Of a stretch of 16,819 nucleotides of DNA, positions 7,041-14,895 are shown piece after piece. How positions within the stretch are numbered: position 1 is the stretch's first letter; every line of letters starts with the position of its first letter. Below the pieces are notes generated by a model. That model saw only the letters and a list, made by a program, of their open reading frames with translations. It did no database searches and was not told the origin of the DNA. Source of the DNA: an uncultured Campylobacter sp. Lineage in GTDB: Bacteria > Campylobacterota > Campylobacteria > Campylobacterales > Campylobacteraceae. The stretch is taken from positions 1-16,819 of the forward strand of contig NZ_CALHXD010000061.1 in NCBI RefSeq assembly GCF_938040115.1. The letters are read 5' to 3'. The position numbers and the translations under genes were made by a program.

Positions 7041-7691
7041 ATGAGCTACAAGATGAGCGAGCTTTGCGAACTATCGCAAACGCCCAAATCAACGATACTC
7101 TTTTACATAAAAGAAGGGCTTTTGCCTGAGCCCTTGAAGGTAAAAGACAATGTCCATCAGTACGGCGAGGACACGCTTTTGATGCTAAATTTCATCAAAT
7201 ACGTCCAGAGCAACTTCCACCTCAGCCTAAAGGAGGTCAAGGCGCTCACGCAGCAAAAGGGCTTTAGTTTTAAGCGCTGCTACGAGGCGCTTTTTGATTC
7301 GCTAGATACATTTATGGGGTCAAATTTCGCCCAGACGCTAAGCGCTAGCGAGGCGTGCGAGAGGCTGGGTATCACGGAGGCTGAGCTTGATAAATTTATC
7401 GAGGAGGGATTTATCTTTATGCGAGGCGGCAAGCTAACGCAAAAAGAGGTCGAGATCCTGCAAATCGTGCTAGAAACCCAAAAGAGCGAGCGCGGGCGAG
7501 AAATTTTACGGACCTATATAAATTTAGCTAAACAAACGGCCAAAATCGAAGCCGAGTGTGCGCGCGAAATTTACGCGAAAGCAAAGGATAAAAACGCGGC
7601 CTTAAAGCTCGTTTTTGATAATATCTTGATCCTAAAACCGTATATCTTAAATTTCCACACCTTCGATGCCTACAAAAAGGAGAACAAATGA
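7041..7691 (+). CDS. MerR family transcriptional regulator with a second HTH-like segment
   Basis: A 216-residue DNA-binding regulator. The N-terminal MerR winged helix-turn-helix covers about 1-68: MSELCELSQTPKSTILFYIKEGLLPEP, then HQYGEDTLLMLNFIKYVQ and SLKEVKAL. A second segment at about 100-145 (SASEACERLGITEAELDKFIEEGFI, then LTQKEVEIL) again resembles a winged-helix DNA-binding unit, so the protein may contain two such modules. The C-terminus is helical. The four cysteines are scattered and do not form the C-terminal metal site of MerR/CueR/ZntR, so a metal sensor is unlikely. The start follows AAAGGAAAGAG. The stop overlaps the start of the downstream aas-like gene (ATGA), implying translational coupling and control of phospholipid repair. 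It probably also acts on its own divergent promoter region; that is inferred. Confidence 0.88.
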   Translation: MSYKMSELCELSQTPKSTILFYIKEGLLPEPLKVKDNVHQYGEDTLLMLNFIKYVQSNFHLSLKEVKALTQQKGFSFKRCYEALFDSLDTFMGSNFAQTLSASEACERLGITEAELDKFIEEGFIFMRGGKLTQKEVEILQIVLETQKSERGREILRTYINLAKQTAKIEAECAREIYAKAKDKNAALKLVFDNILILKPYILNFHTFDAYKKENK

Positions 7692-10600
7692 AAGGCGTTT
7701 TTTCGGTTAGGGGCTTTTTGCCCTTTTTGGTCGTTATGTTTATCAACGCGGTCGTGGATCTTGGCCACAAGATCACGATCCAAAACATACTTTTTAAGAG
7801 CATCGAGGATGAAAATTTACAGATTATCCTGACCTCGCTCGTAAATTTGCTAATCTTACTGCCCTACATCATGCTTTTTAGCGTTTCGGGCTTTTTAAAC
7901 GACAAATTTTCGCGCACCCGCATCACGAGATACGCGGCGGCGAGCGAAATTTTACTCACGCTTTTTATCACTATAAGCTACCTTTGCGGCTGGTTTTACG
8001 TGGCGTTCGGTACGACGCTGCTGCTAGCGGTGCAAAGCGCGATATATAGCCCGGCTAAATACGGACTAATCAAAAAAATCGTGGGCGCAGAAAAGCTTGG
8101 CGCTGCAAACGGTATCGTGCAGGCCTTTACTATCGTGGCGATTTTGCTCGGGTCGTTTGTTTTTTCGGCGATTTTTGAGAGCTACGCCGCTACTAGTACG
8201 GACGCGGGCGAGATGATAAAATCGGTCTGGTTTATCGGCGCGATACTTTTTGTTTGCTCGGTAGCCGAGACGATTTTTACGTTTAAGATTCCGTTTTTCG
8301 AGGCGACTGACGCTGGGCTTAAATTTGACGCTAAAAAGTACTTTAAACTAGGCTACCTAAAAGAAAACACCAAGCACATCTTTAACAACAAAAACGCCTT
8401 TTTATGTACGCTTGGACTTTCGGTTTTTTGGGCGGTGGCGCAGCTGGTTATCGCTGTTTTCCCTGCTCACTACAAGGCTATGAGCGCGGATAATAACGTC
8501 ATGATCGTGCAGGCGATTTTAGCCGTTAGCACCATCGGTCTAGTCGTGGGCTCGGCGCTAGCTGGCAGCTACTCGAAAAACCACATCGAGATGGGCATCG
8601 TGCCTTTTGGCGCTTTGGGACTTTTTGCTTCGCTGCTTATGTTCGCGCAGGGTTCAAGTGCTGCGTTTATGACGCTGGCGTCCTTTTTGTTCGGTTTTAG
8701 CGGCGGCGTTTTCATCGTGCCGCTAAATGCAAATATCCAGTTCTTCACGCCCGAAGAGCAGATGGGCCGCACGCTAGCTGGCAGTAACTTTATACAAAAC
8801 ATCTTTATGGCGGCGTTTTTGCTGCTTGCTATGGCGTTTAGTATATTTGCCGTTAGTACGCCGGAGATTTTCGTCATTACCTCCTTTTGCGTACTTATCT
8901 GCGCGCTGGCGACGATAAAATATCTACCGCATCTTTTTGCGCGTTTGCTTATCATGCCGTTTTTTAGGATAGGCTACACGATCAACGTCGACGGCGTCGA
9001 AAATATCCCGCAAAAAGGCGGCGTGTTGCTGCTTGGCAACCACATGAGCTGGATAGACTGGGCGGTGCTGCAGATGGCCTCTCCGCGCCCGATCAGATTT
9101 GCGATGCATAAGAGCTTTTATGAAATTTGGTACCTAAAATGGCTGTTAAATTTATTTGACGTGATCCCGATAGGCGCGGGCGCTAGCAAAAGCGCGCTAG
9201 AAAAGATCCGCGAGTGCCTGGATGCGGGCGACGTGGTGGCGCTGTTTCCGGAAGGGCACATCAGCTATAACGGACAGATAGACGAGTTTGCGCACGGTTA
9301 CGAGATAGCCGCAAGCGATACGAACTCCGTCATCGTGCCGTTTTATCTACGCGGCCTTTGGGGATCTAGTTTCTCGCGCGCTCAAAAATACTACCAAAAA
9401 ATCAGCCGCAAAATAGACGGCAAACGCGCTATTAGGGTGAGTTTTGGTGCGCCTCTAGCGCCTGAGACCAAAGCTCCGCAGGTACGCGAAAAGGTCGTCG
9501 AACTGTCGTTTTTTAGCTGGGCCGAGTATCTAAAAACTCTAGAGCCTATGCAGTTTAGCTGGCTAAAACACGCCAAAGCGGATCTGTTTAAACGCTCGAT
9601 GGTAGATAGCACGGGCGCTGATCTAAACAATCTCAAGGTTATCGCTACGGTGCTTGTGTTTTTGTCTAAATTTAAATTCTCGTTTTTAAAAGAGCGAAAC
9701 GTCGGCGTGATACTGCCTTCCTCGGTGATGGGTAGCATTATAAATTTGATGCTATTTATCAGAGGCAAGATAAGCGTAAATCTAAACTACACGCTTAGCG
9801 AGCAAAATTTGATCGGCTGCGCGGACAAGGCTGGGTTAAGAAGCATAATCACGTCGCGCCAGTTTATCGCCAAGCTAAAGGCTCGCGGCTTTGAGCTGGA
9901 AGAATCTCTAAAAGGCAGACTCATCTATCTCGAAGACGTCGCGCAAGGCATAAGCAAGGCTGATAAAATTTGCGCGATGCTAAAGGCGATTTTGATGCCG
10001 CGCTGGCTGCTTGAGCTTATTTATTTTCGCGACGTTCGCATCGACGACGATGCTACGATACTCTTTAGCAGCGGCAGCGAGGGCACGCCAAAGGGCATCG
10101 TGCTAACGCATAAAAACATAATGGCTAACATCAAGCAAATTTCAGAGATCGTAAACACGGGCGGCAACGACGTTATCTTAGCGTCGCTACCGATATTTCA
10201 CTCATTCGGGCTTACCGCGGCGACATTTTTCCCGCTTAGCGAAGGTATCGCCTCGGCTCACGTGCCTGATCCTACGGACGCCTTTGCCGTGGGCAAGATG
10301 GTTGCTAAATACCACGCGACGATAATGTTTGGCACGTCGACGTTTTTTAGGCTCTATACCAAAAACAAAAAGCTAAATCCGCTGATGTTTTCTACGATCC
10401 GCTACGCGATAGCCGGCGCGGAGAAACTAAACGCGGTCGTCAAGCGCGAGTTTAAGATGAAATTTGGCGTCGAAATTTACGAAGGCTACGGCACGACCGA
10501 GACCTCGCCAGTTGTCAGCGTAAATACCGCAAACGTGCTAGAGCCCGAGTTTTTTAAAGAGCTTGTTTTCTCAAAAGAGGGCAGCGTAGGTCTACCGACT

Positions 10601-11170
10601 GCGGGCACGATAATAAGAATCTGCGATCCTACAAGCCTAGAAAAGCTAGAAAACGGGCAAGCCGGCCTAATCCTAATCGGCGGCCATCAGGTGATGAAGG
10701 GCTACTATCTAGATGAGGAGCGCACGAAAGAGGCGATCGTCGAGCTAGACGGCGTGCGCTACTATAACAGCGGCGACATCGGCTTTTTGGACGAGGCTGG
10801 CTTCCTAACGATCACGGATAGGCTATCTCGCTTTGCTAAAATCGGCGGCGAGATGATAAGCCTAGGCGCGCTCGAGGCTCAAATCTCAGGCGTGCTGGGC
10901 GATGAGGTTACCTTTGTGTGCACCAATGTCGCCGACGAGAAAAAGGGCGAGCAAGTCGTGATGCTCTTTAGCGGCGAGATAAGCGAGGAGGATGTGGCCG
11001 CGCGCATCAGAGCTTCTGCGATACCGTCCATCATGCAGCCTTCAAAGATTTTTAAAGTAGGGGCCGTACCGGTGCTAGGAACCGGCAAAGTGGACTTTAA
11101 ATCAAGTAAAAAGCTAGCGGCCCAGCTGGTTGCGGGTGAGGGAAATTTAGGCGCGGCGGAGGAAGCTTAA
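7688..11170 (+). CDS. aas: LplT-PlsC-Aas fusion: lysophospholipid transporter / acyltransferase / acyl-ACP synthetase
   Basis: A 1160-residue three-domain protein for re-acylating lysophospholipids. Residues about 1-415 are a major facilitator (LplT-like) transporter with about twelve hydrophobic segments; LplT flips lysophospholipids to the inner leaflet. Residues about 425-620 are a PlsC-type acyltransferase with the HxxxxD motif NHMSWID (His452, Asp457) and FPEGHIS (520-526). Residues about 630-1150 are an AMP-forming acyl-ACP synthetase: P-loop SSGSEGTPKG (794-803), YGTTETSP (934-941), SGD (1028-1030) and the C-terminal catalytic lysine in GTGK (Lys1134). E. coli splits these functions between LplT and Aas; the fusion is known in other bacteria. 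The start has AAGGAG 6 nt upstream and overlaps the merR stop by ATGA. All visible catalytic motifs are intact, so it should be functional. Confidence 0.92.
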   Translation: MKGVFSVRGFLPFLVVMFINAVVDLGHKITIQNILFKSIEDENLQIILTSLVNLLILLPYIMLFSVSGFLNDKFSRTRITRYAAASEILLTLFITISYLCGWFYVAFGTTLLLAVQSAIYSPAKYGLIKKIVGAEKLGAANGIVQAFTIVAILLGSFVFSAIFESYAATSTDAGEMIKSVWFIGAILFVCSVAETIFTFKIPFFEATDAGLKFDAKKYFKLGYLKENTKHIFNNKNAFLCTLGLSVFWAVAQLVIAVFPAHYKAMSADNNVMIVQAILAVSTIGLVVGSALAGSYSKNHIEMGIVPFGALGLFASLLMFAQGSSAAFMTLASFLFGFSGGVFIVPLNANIQFFTPEEQMGRTLAGSNFIQNIFMAAFLLLAMAFSIFAVSTPEIFVITSFCVLICALATIKYLPHLFARLLIMPFFRIGYTINVDGVENIPQKGGVLLLGNHMSWIDWAVLQMASPRPIRFAMHKSFYEIWYLKWLLNLFDVIPIGAGASKSALEKIRECLDAGDVVALFPEGHISYNGQIDEFAHGYEIAASDTNSVIVPFYLRGLWGSSFSRAQKYYQKISRKIDGKRAIRVSFGAPLAPETKAPQVREKVVELSFFSWAEYLKTLEPMQFSWLKHAKADLFKRSMVDSTGADLNNLKVIATVLVFLSKFKFSFLKERNVGVILPSSVMGSIINLMLFIRGKISVNLNYTLSEQNLIGCADKAGLRSIITSRQFIAKLKARGFELEESLKGRLIYLEDVAQGISKADKICAMLKAILMPRWLLELIYFRDVRIDDDATILFSSGSEGTPKGIVLTHKNIMANIKQISEIVNTGGNDVILASLPIFHSFGLTAATFFPLSEGIASAHVPDPTDAFAVGKMVAKYHATIMFGTSTFFRLYTKNKKLNPLMFSTIRYAIAGAEKLNAVVKREFKMKFGVEIYEGYGTTETSPVVSVNTANVLEPEFFKELVFSKEGSVGLPTAGTIIRICDPTSLEKLENGQAGLILIGGHQVMKGYYLDEERTKEAIVELDGVRYYNSGDIGFLDEAGFLTITDRLSRFAKIGGEMISLGALEAQISGVLGDEVTFVCTNVADEKKGEQVVMLFSGEISEEDVAARIRASAIPSIMQPSKIFKVGAVPVLGTGKVDFKSSKKLAAQLVAGEGNLGAAEEA

Positions 11171-11182
11171 ACTTACGCTACT

Positions 11183-11221
11183 ATAGGCAAATTTGGCGGC
11201 TAGGTCGTCAAATTTGCCTAT
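11183..11221. terminator. 13-bp perfect stem-loop after the aas operon
   Basis: ATAGGCAAATTTG and CAAATTTGCCTAT flank a 13-nt loop just after the aas stop. There is no T tract behind it, so it may be a factor-assisted terminator or an mRNA 3' end-stabilising hairpin rather than a classical intrinsic terminator. Confidence 0.5.
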
Positions 11222-11305
11222 CGTCTAAGCTCTAGCAAAAGACCCTTGCAAAATTAAATTTTAAAACAGCGATACCCGCTTATAAACACCTAAGTTTAAT
11301 CACAA

Positions 11306-11311
11306 TATAAT
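11306..11311 (+). promoter_or_regulatory. -10 box upstream of the accessory gene
   Basis: A perfect TATAAT in AT-rich DNA 30 bp before the TTG start at 11342. It places the transcription start near 11318, after or on an ATG at 11316 that opens a 9-codon ORF. That mini-ORF is therefore probably not a translated leader. Confidence 0.5.
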
Positions 11312-11331
11312 CATAATGAAAATAAAACAAC

Positions 11332-11353
11332 AAGGCGAATTTTGAACTTAAAT
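11332..11353 (+). repeat. Leader/start repeat, copy 1
   Basis: A 22-bp sequence containing AAGGCG, the TTG start codon and the first codons (Asn-Leu-Asn) of the accessory gene. An identical 22 bp occurs at 12333-12354, about 1 kb downstream in the same orientation. Confidence 0.85.
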
Positions 11354-12127
11354 TTAAAACAAAAACTCTTCGGTAGCAAACTTAAAAAGATAGTTTGGTC
11401 GGTCGTGCTTTTTACGGCGATACTTTGCGCCGCATTTATCCGTATAATTCCCGATTACTCCACCTCGCGAGGCTTTGCGATAGTTTCTCTCTCCGACTAC
11501 GACAAATACAAACAGGGATACTGCCTAAAAGAGGATAGGATTTTACCAAAAGATGAATTATATAGAAGGGCTATAGGAAAGCGTTTAGATAATTACATAA
11601 TCTTTGAAAAACTACTAGACAAATATGCGGTTTATAAACTTGGAAGTTCTTGGGGAAGTAAATACGAGATAGCTTATTATGAGCTAGAAAACATAAGCCT
11701 GTCAAATTGGTTTGAAGTATTGTATAGTTATTACAAAGAAGGCAAAAGCAATGAAGAGATATTTATGAATGAGTTAAAAGCCAAAAAGGTCGACCCTAAA
11801 AAATATTTAAAGATAAATTTAAAAGATATGAGCGCAGGATTTGATAGGCCTATTGCTAGAATCGAAGGCGATAATCGCAGTGTTAATGTTACGCTATTCT
11901 TGGATAATTATTTTTTACTAGGTGAAAATATGCTTCAATATAACTTTTTTAAATATTTAGTTGCTATCTGGTTTGACGAAAAAGTAAAAAGAGAGTATCA
12001 AAAGCATAAAAATATACTATTTGATAAAAAAAGATCATTCACGAGGATAGATAATTGTGGCAATATTGACGAGGATGTAAATAAATCATTTAATAACGCT
12101 AAAGAAAATATAGGTAAAGGCGGCTGA
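11342..12127 (+). CDS. Unrecognised single-TM accessory protein (TTG start)
   Basis: A 261-residue protein I do not recognise. A short basic N-terminus is followed by one membrane segment at about 16-36 (IVWSVVLFTAILCAAFIRII) and a mainly charged, Tyr/Lys-rich domain with predicted helices at about 70-160 and 195-225. Two cysteines, Cys61 and Cys239, lie after the membrane segment. Start choice rests on TTG after AAGGCG; no in-frame ATG lies near. Base composition falls from about 47% GC in the first 100 bases after the start to about 25% near 11941-12000, unlike the neighbouring genes, suggesting foreign or shuffled origin. Its leader and first codons recur at 12333. It could be an immunity protein or other envelope accessory factor, but nothing in the sequence proves this. 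Confidence 0.7.
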   Translation: MNLNLKQKLFGSKLKKIVWSVVLFTAILCAAFIRIIPDYSTSRGFAIVSLSDYDKYKQGYCLKEDRILPKDELYRRAIGKRLDNYIIFEKLLDKYAVYKLGSSWGSKYEIAYYELENISLSNWFEVLYSYYKEGKSNEEIFMNELKAKKVDPKKYLKINLKDMSAGFDRPIARIEGDNRSVNVTLFLDNYFLLGENMLQYNFFKYLVAIWFDEKVKREYQKHKNILFDKKRSFTRIDNCGNIDEDVNKSFNNAKENIGKGG

Positions 12128-12138
12128 AAAGCCTAACC

Positions 12139-12167
12139 ATTTGAAATTTACCAAGCAAATTTCAAAT
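12139..12167. repeat. 11-bp perfect inverted repeat
   Basis: ATTTGAAATTT, a 7-nt spacer, then AAATTTCAAAT, directly after the accessory gene and 34 bp before the small ORF. It has no T tract. It may be a weak terminator or an operator for the small ORF. Confidence 0.5.
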
Positions 12168-12200
12168 CAAAAAATAAAATTTCAACACAAAGGATAAACA

Positions 12201-12332
12201 ATGGCTGTATTTAATCTAAATTTAAACGACGACTATTCAAAACAGTTGCTAAGCTACTATATATGGGGTCAAGATACCCAGCCGCCGGTCGGTAAAGTGG
12301 CGTCCGATAAATATATTGCCGCGATAAAATAA
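12201..12332 (+). CDS. Small ORF, 43 codons, possibly the 5' stub of a lost gene
   Basis: The ATG is preceded by AAAGGATAA at good spacing. The frame runs 43 codons (MAVFNLNLNDDYSKQLLSYY, then IWGQDTQPPVGKVASDKYIA, AIK) to TAA. There is no signal peptide or membrane segment and I recognise no family. It ends 10 bp before the second copy of the accessory gene's start, the spacing of an operon partner. It could be a true small protein or the truncated beginning of a larger gene, for instance an effector whose partner gene was the one starting at 12343. Confidence 0.5.
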   Translation: MAVFNLNLNDDYSKQLLSYYIWGQDTQPPVGKVASDKYIAAIK

Positions 12333-12354
12333 AAGGCGAATTTTGAACTTAAAT
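12333..12354 (+). repeat. Leader/start repeat, copy 2
   Basis: Identical over 22 bp to 11332-11353, including AAGGCG, the TTG and the next three codons. Similarity continues imperfectly for a few more bases and then stops. Confidence 0.85.
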
Positions 12355-12438
12355 CTAATACGCCTCATAACTATGGATAGCGCAAAAATAGCGTCGTTTT
12401 ATCGCGGTTTATCCGCATCGGCGGTCAAATTTGCTTGA
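12343..12438 (+). pseudogene. Truncated remnant of a second copy of the accessory gene's 5' end
   Basis: Reading from the TTG in repeat copy 2 gives 31 codons (MNLNLIRLITMDSAKIASFY then RGLSASAVKFA) before TGA. Only about the first five residues match the gene at 11342, and there is no membrane segment. It looks like a start region left after deletion or rearrangement and runs into the terminator-like structure of the convergent nos operon. Confidence 0.35.
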
Positions 12439-12447
12439 TAAAACGAC
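12393..12447 (-). terminator. Probable terminator at the end of the nos operon
   Basis: GTCGTTTTATC (12393-12403) and GATAAAACGAC (12437-12447) form a perfect 11-bp stem; a GCGG/CCGC mini-hairpin lies inside. On the minus strand the stem is followed by GCTATTTTTGC, a five-T run. It lies about 50 bp beyond the nosY stop. Confidence 0.55.
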
Positions 12448-12496
12448 TAACTAGCCTGCCTAAACGCCAAATTCGGCCACCGCAGACTAGCTAAAT

Positions 12497-13324
12497 TTAC
12501 ACCAAATCCCTGCTGCTAAAGATAAAATATCCGCTAACAAGCATAATCGCGCCCAAAATCAGCGGGTAAAAAATCGAGTAAATAACAAATCCAAACGCGC
12601 TAAAGTTGTTTAGCACGAAATTAGACGCTACGCCGATAACGGCTAAATTTGGATCAAACAGGCTAATCGCCGCGATCCTAAAGACCTCGATCGGGTTAAT
12701 GAGCGCGATAAAAAATATGATGTCCTCGCGTACGTTAGTTTTCATCAAAAAGCCAATCAGCGCGAGATCTAAAAACGCTAACAAGATAAGCCAGAGCAAA
12801 AACGCGACGCCTTGACCCATTTCTTGATTTTTGATAGCCGAGGAGATGAGAAATCCAAACGACAAAAACACGAAGCTAAGCGCGAAAAGTAGGGCGGTGT
12901 AGAGGCTTAGGATATCCCACGGGATCTCTATTTTTTTAACCAAACCGGCAACTACGGCTAAAACGAAAGAGAGCAAAAGCGGCACGAAAATAACGAAAAT
13001 ACGCCCCAAAGCCTTGCCGAAATAGTATTCGCCTAGGCTAACGGGAAAGCTAAGCATATACTCAAGCAGGTTCGTATCGCGGTCGGCGCTAATGCTACGC
13101 ACGGTCGAGATGAGGATAAAAATGGGCACGATGATGATGCAAATTTGGATAAAAAGCAGCAAAAGCCGCGTAAGCCCGCTAAAGCCCAGCACCCGCGAGT
13201 CCGTCACGCCGCTAAAGATAAAAGTAACGATAAGCCCCATAAAAACTAGCATATAGATGAGAAACCAGCGCGAGCGCAGCGACTCGGCGACATCTAGTTT
13301 GGCGATGAGTAGCAAGTTACGCAT
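12497..13324 (-). CDS. nosY: NosY, ABC transporter permease for N2O reductase copper-centre assembly
   Basis: A 275-residue integral membrane permease, the usual NosY length. Six hydrophobic segments are visible at about 20-40, 53-76, 105-130, 138-163, 170-195 and 245-270, with the conserved cytoplasmic stretch SADRDTNLLEYMLSFPVS near 79-96. NosY works with the ATPase NosF and periplasmic NosD to support assembly of the copper-sulphur CuZ centre of NosZ. The ATG lies inside the end of nosF (8-bp overlap) behind GGAGG, so the two are translationally coupled. It is the last nos gene here: a terminator-like stem-loop follows and nosL, next in the Wolinella cluster, is not present. Confidence 0.9.
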   Translation of the reverse strand: MRNLLLIAKLDVAESLRSRWFLIYMLVFMGLIVTFIFSGVTDSRVLGFSGLTRLLLLFIQICIIIVPIFILISTVRSISADRDTNLLEYMLSFPVSLGEYYFGKALGRIFVIFVPLLLSFVLAVVAGLVKKIEIPWDILSLYTALLFALSFVFLSFGFLISSAIKNQEMGQGVAFLLWLILLAFLDLALIGFLMKTNVREDIIFFIALINPIEVFRIAAISLFDPNLAVIGVASNFVLNNFSAFGFVIYSIFYPLILGAIMLVSGYFIFSSRDLV

Positions 13325-13976
13325 GCGCGCCTCCTTGATAGATCGGCTCGTCTTTTATGATCTGCCCCAGGTCCATCTCGACGTAGCGGTTTGATATGCC
13401 CTGCACCTCATCAAGCCTATGCGAGATGAAAACCAGCGTCTTTTCTCGTGCGAACTCGCTTAGTAGATCCATAAAATTTCGCCTGGCTTTGGGGTCTAAA
13501 TTTGCCGTCGGCTCGTCAAACATCATGGCTTCGGTATCTTTAGCAAAGGCGATTGCGATTAGCATTTTTTGCTTCATACCGCCCGAGAGTTTGTAAAAGG
13601 GCTTGTGAAAGTTTCCTTTTAGATCAAGCTCCATTTTCTCGCAAAATTTCTCTATATTTTCCTGCGCGACGCCCGAGCTTTTGCAGACGAACTCGCAAAG
13701 CTCTTTTAGGTTAAATTTAAGCGGCGGCGGCGTTTGCGGGACGAAAGATATCACGCTAAGGGCTTCTTTGCGCGCGGTAAAAGGATCAAAGCCGTTTACT
13801 CGCACCTCGCCGCTGTTTGGCTTAAATTCGCCCAGGATTATGCGCATCAGCGAGCTTTTGCCGGCGCCGTTTTGCCCGAGCACGACCGTTTTTTGCCCCT
13901 TTTCTATGCTCAAATTTACGTTTTGCAGTATCTTTTGCGAGCCAAAAGCCTTTGTGATGTCTTTTAAGATTATCAA
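13317..13976 (-). CDS. nosF: NosF, ABC transporter ATP-binding protein (TTG start)
   Basis: A 219-residue cytoplasmic ATPase that powers NosY. Walker A is GQNGAGKS (34-41), the Q-loop Gln81, the signature LSGGM (130-134), Walker B AMMFDEP (150-156) and the switch His186. It is shorter than many NosF proteins (about 300 residues), lacking the C-terminal extension, as is common in epsilonproteobacterial clusters. The start is TTG: AAGGAT lies about 6 nt upstream and no suitable ATG is near. It begins 10 nt after nosH and overlaps nosY by 8 bp. Confidence 0.9.
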   Translation of the reverse strand: MIILKDITKAFGSQKILQNVNLSIEKGQKTVVLGQNGAGKSSLMRIILGEFKPNSGEVRVNGFDPFTARKEALSVISFVPQTPPPLKFNLKELCEFVCKSSGVAQENIEKFCEKMELDLKGNFHKPFYKLSGGMKQKMLIAIAFAKDTEAMMFDEPTANLDPKARRNFMDLLSEFAREKTLVFISHRLDEVQGISNRYVEMDLGQIIKDEPIYQGGAHA

Positions 13977-13986
13977 ATTTATCCTT

Positions 13987-14892
13987 TTAGATGAGCTTTT
14001 TAAAGCCGTTGTCGAATTTCAGCGCGTCGTGGTGGCACACGTCGATACAGCGCCCGCAAAGCGTGCAGTCGCCGCCCACGAGACGAAATTCTTTTTTATT
14101 TTCGTCGCCGTCTAGTTTGGCGTTTTTCTTCGTGATTTCAAGCACATGCGGCACGAGACAGGTATCGATACAGACCAAACAGTGGTCGCAGCGATCTTTG
14201 TTCCAGCTGACTTTTACGGCGTTGGTGCGGGTTAGTAGCGAGTACGTCGCGCCGATGGGGCAGACGTAGCGGCACCAGCCTCTGCGGGAGTAGAAAATCT
14301 CGACTAAAAGCACGAAAAGGGCAAACCAAATCGCGTGAAAATAGCCGTAAATGATAAAGCGCGATACTATGCCCGTCACGCTAAAAATCTCAAACACGAG
14401 CTGCGAGCTAGCAAAACTCATCGCGATAAAAAGCGCGGTAAAGACGTAGCGCCATTTGGGATCGAACTCGCGGCGTTTGATTATCTTTTTAGCGGCTAAA
14501 TTTTCGTGGATTTTCTCGCCGATCTCGCCCAAAAAAGTATAAGGGCACACCCAGCCGCAAAACGCCCTCCCGCCCACGAGCGCGTAAAAAAGCAAAATCG
14601 TAACCGTACCGATGATCAAATTTATCGGAAACTCGTGCGTCGCGGCAAATACCTGAAAGCTCATAAAAGCGTCGGTCAAATGAAAGCCCAAAATCCTTGA
14701 TCCGCTGATGTCGCCTTCTAAAATTTGAATATCCGCGCGGTAAGAAAGCACGAACAAAATATGCACTAGCGCGATCACGACGAGGCGGCGTCCTCGCCAG
14801 CTGAGGCTTTTTTTACCCTCACCGTTTTTTATCGTCAGCGTATCGAAAAAATCGACCTTCGAGACCGTGCAACGCGTGCTATATTTATCCAT
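13987..14892 (-). CDS. nosH: NosH, NapH-like membrane quinol dehydrogenase with two 4Fe-4S clusters
   Basis: A 301-residue membrane iron-sulphur protein homologous to NapH. About four membrane segments are seen near 36-52, 90-108, 148-168 and 180-200. The two cysteine-proline loops typical of the NapH/NosR family are CGWVCP (112-117) and CRYVCP (207-212). Two ferredoxin motifs follow: Cys235/238/241/245 and Cys276/279/282/286. In Wolinella-type nos systems NosG and NosH are thought to oxidise menaquinol and pass electrons towards the cytochromes NosC1/NosC2 and then NosZ, replacing NosR. It starts 3 nt after the nosC2 stop. A napH paralogue is the alternative, but the nos context decides. Confidence 0.9.
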   Translation of the reverse strand: MDKYSTRCTVSKVDFFDTLTIKNGEGKKSLSWRGRRLVVIALVHILFVLSYRADIQILEGDISGSRILGFHLTDAFMSFQVFAATHEFPINLIIGTVTILLFYALVGGRAFCGWVCPYTFLGEIGEKIHENLAAKKIIKRREFDPKWRYVFTALFIAMSFASSQLVFEIFSVTGIVSRFIIYGYFHAIWFALFVLLVEIFYSRRGWCRYVCPIGATYSLLTRTNAVKVSWNKDRCDHCLVCIDTCLVPHVLEITKKNAKLDGDENKKEFRLVGGDCTLCGRCIDVCHHDALKFDNGFKKLI

Positions 14893-14895
14893 CCG

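Noticed and set aside
11316..11345. Nine-codon leader peptide ORF overlapping the TTG start at 11342
   Set aside because: Its ATG lies before or on the predicted transcription start, it has no ribosome binding site, and copy 2 of the leader lacks the ATG.
12128..12496. Insertion sequence or attachment site explaining the accessory patch
   Set aside because: No transposase or integrase, no terminal inverted repeats with target duplications, and no tRNA. Only the 22-bp direct repeat is visible, and that coincides with gene starts.
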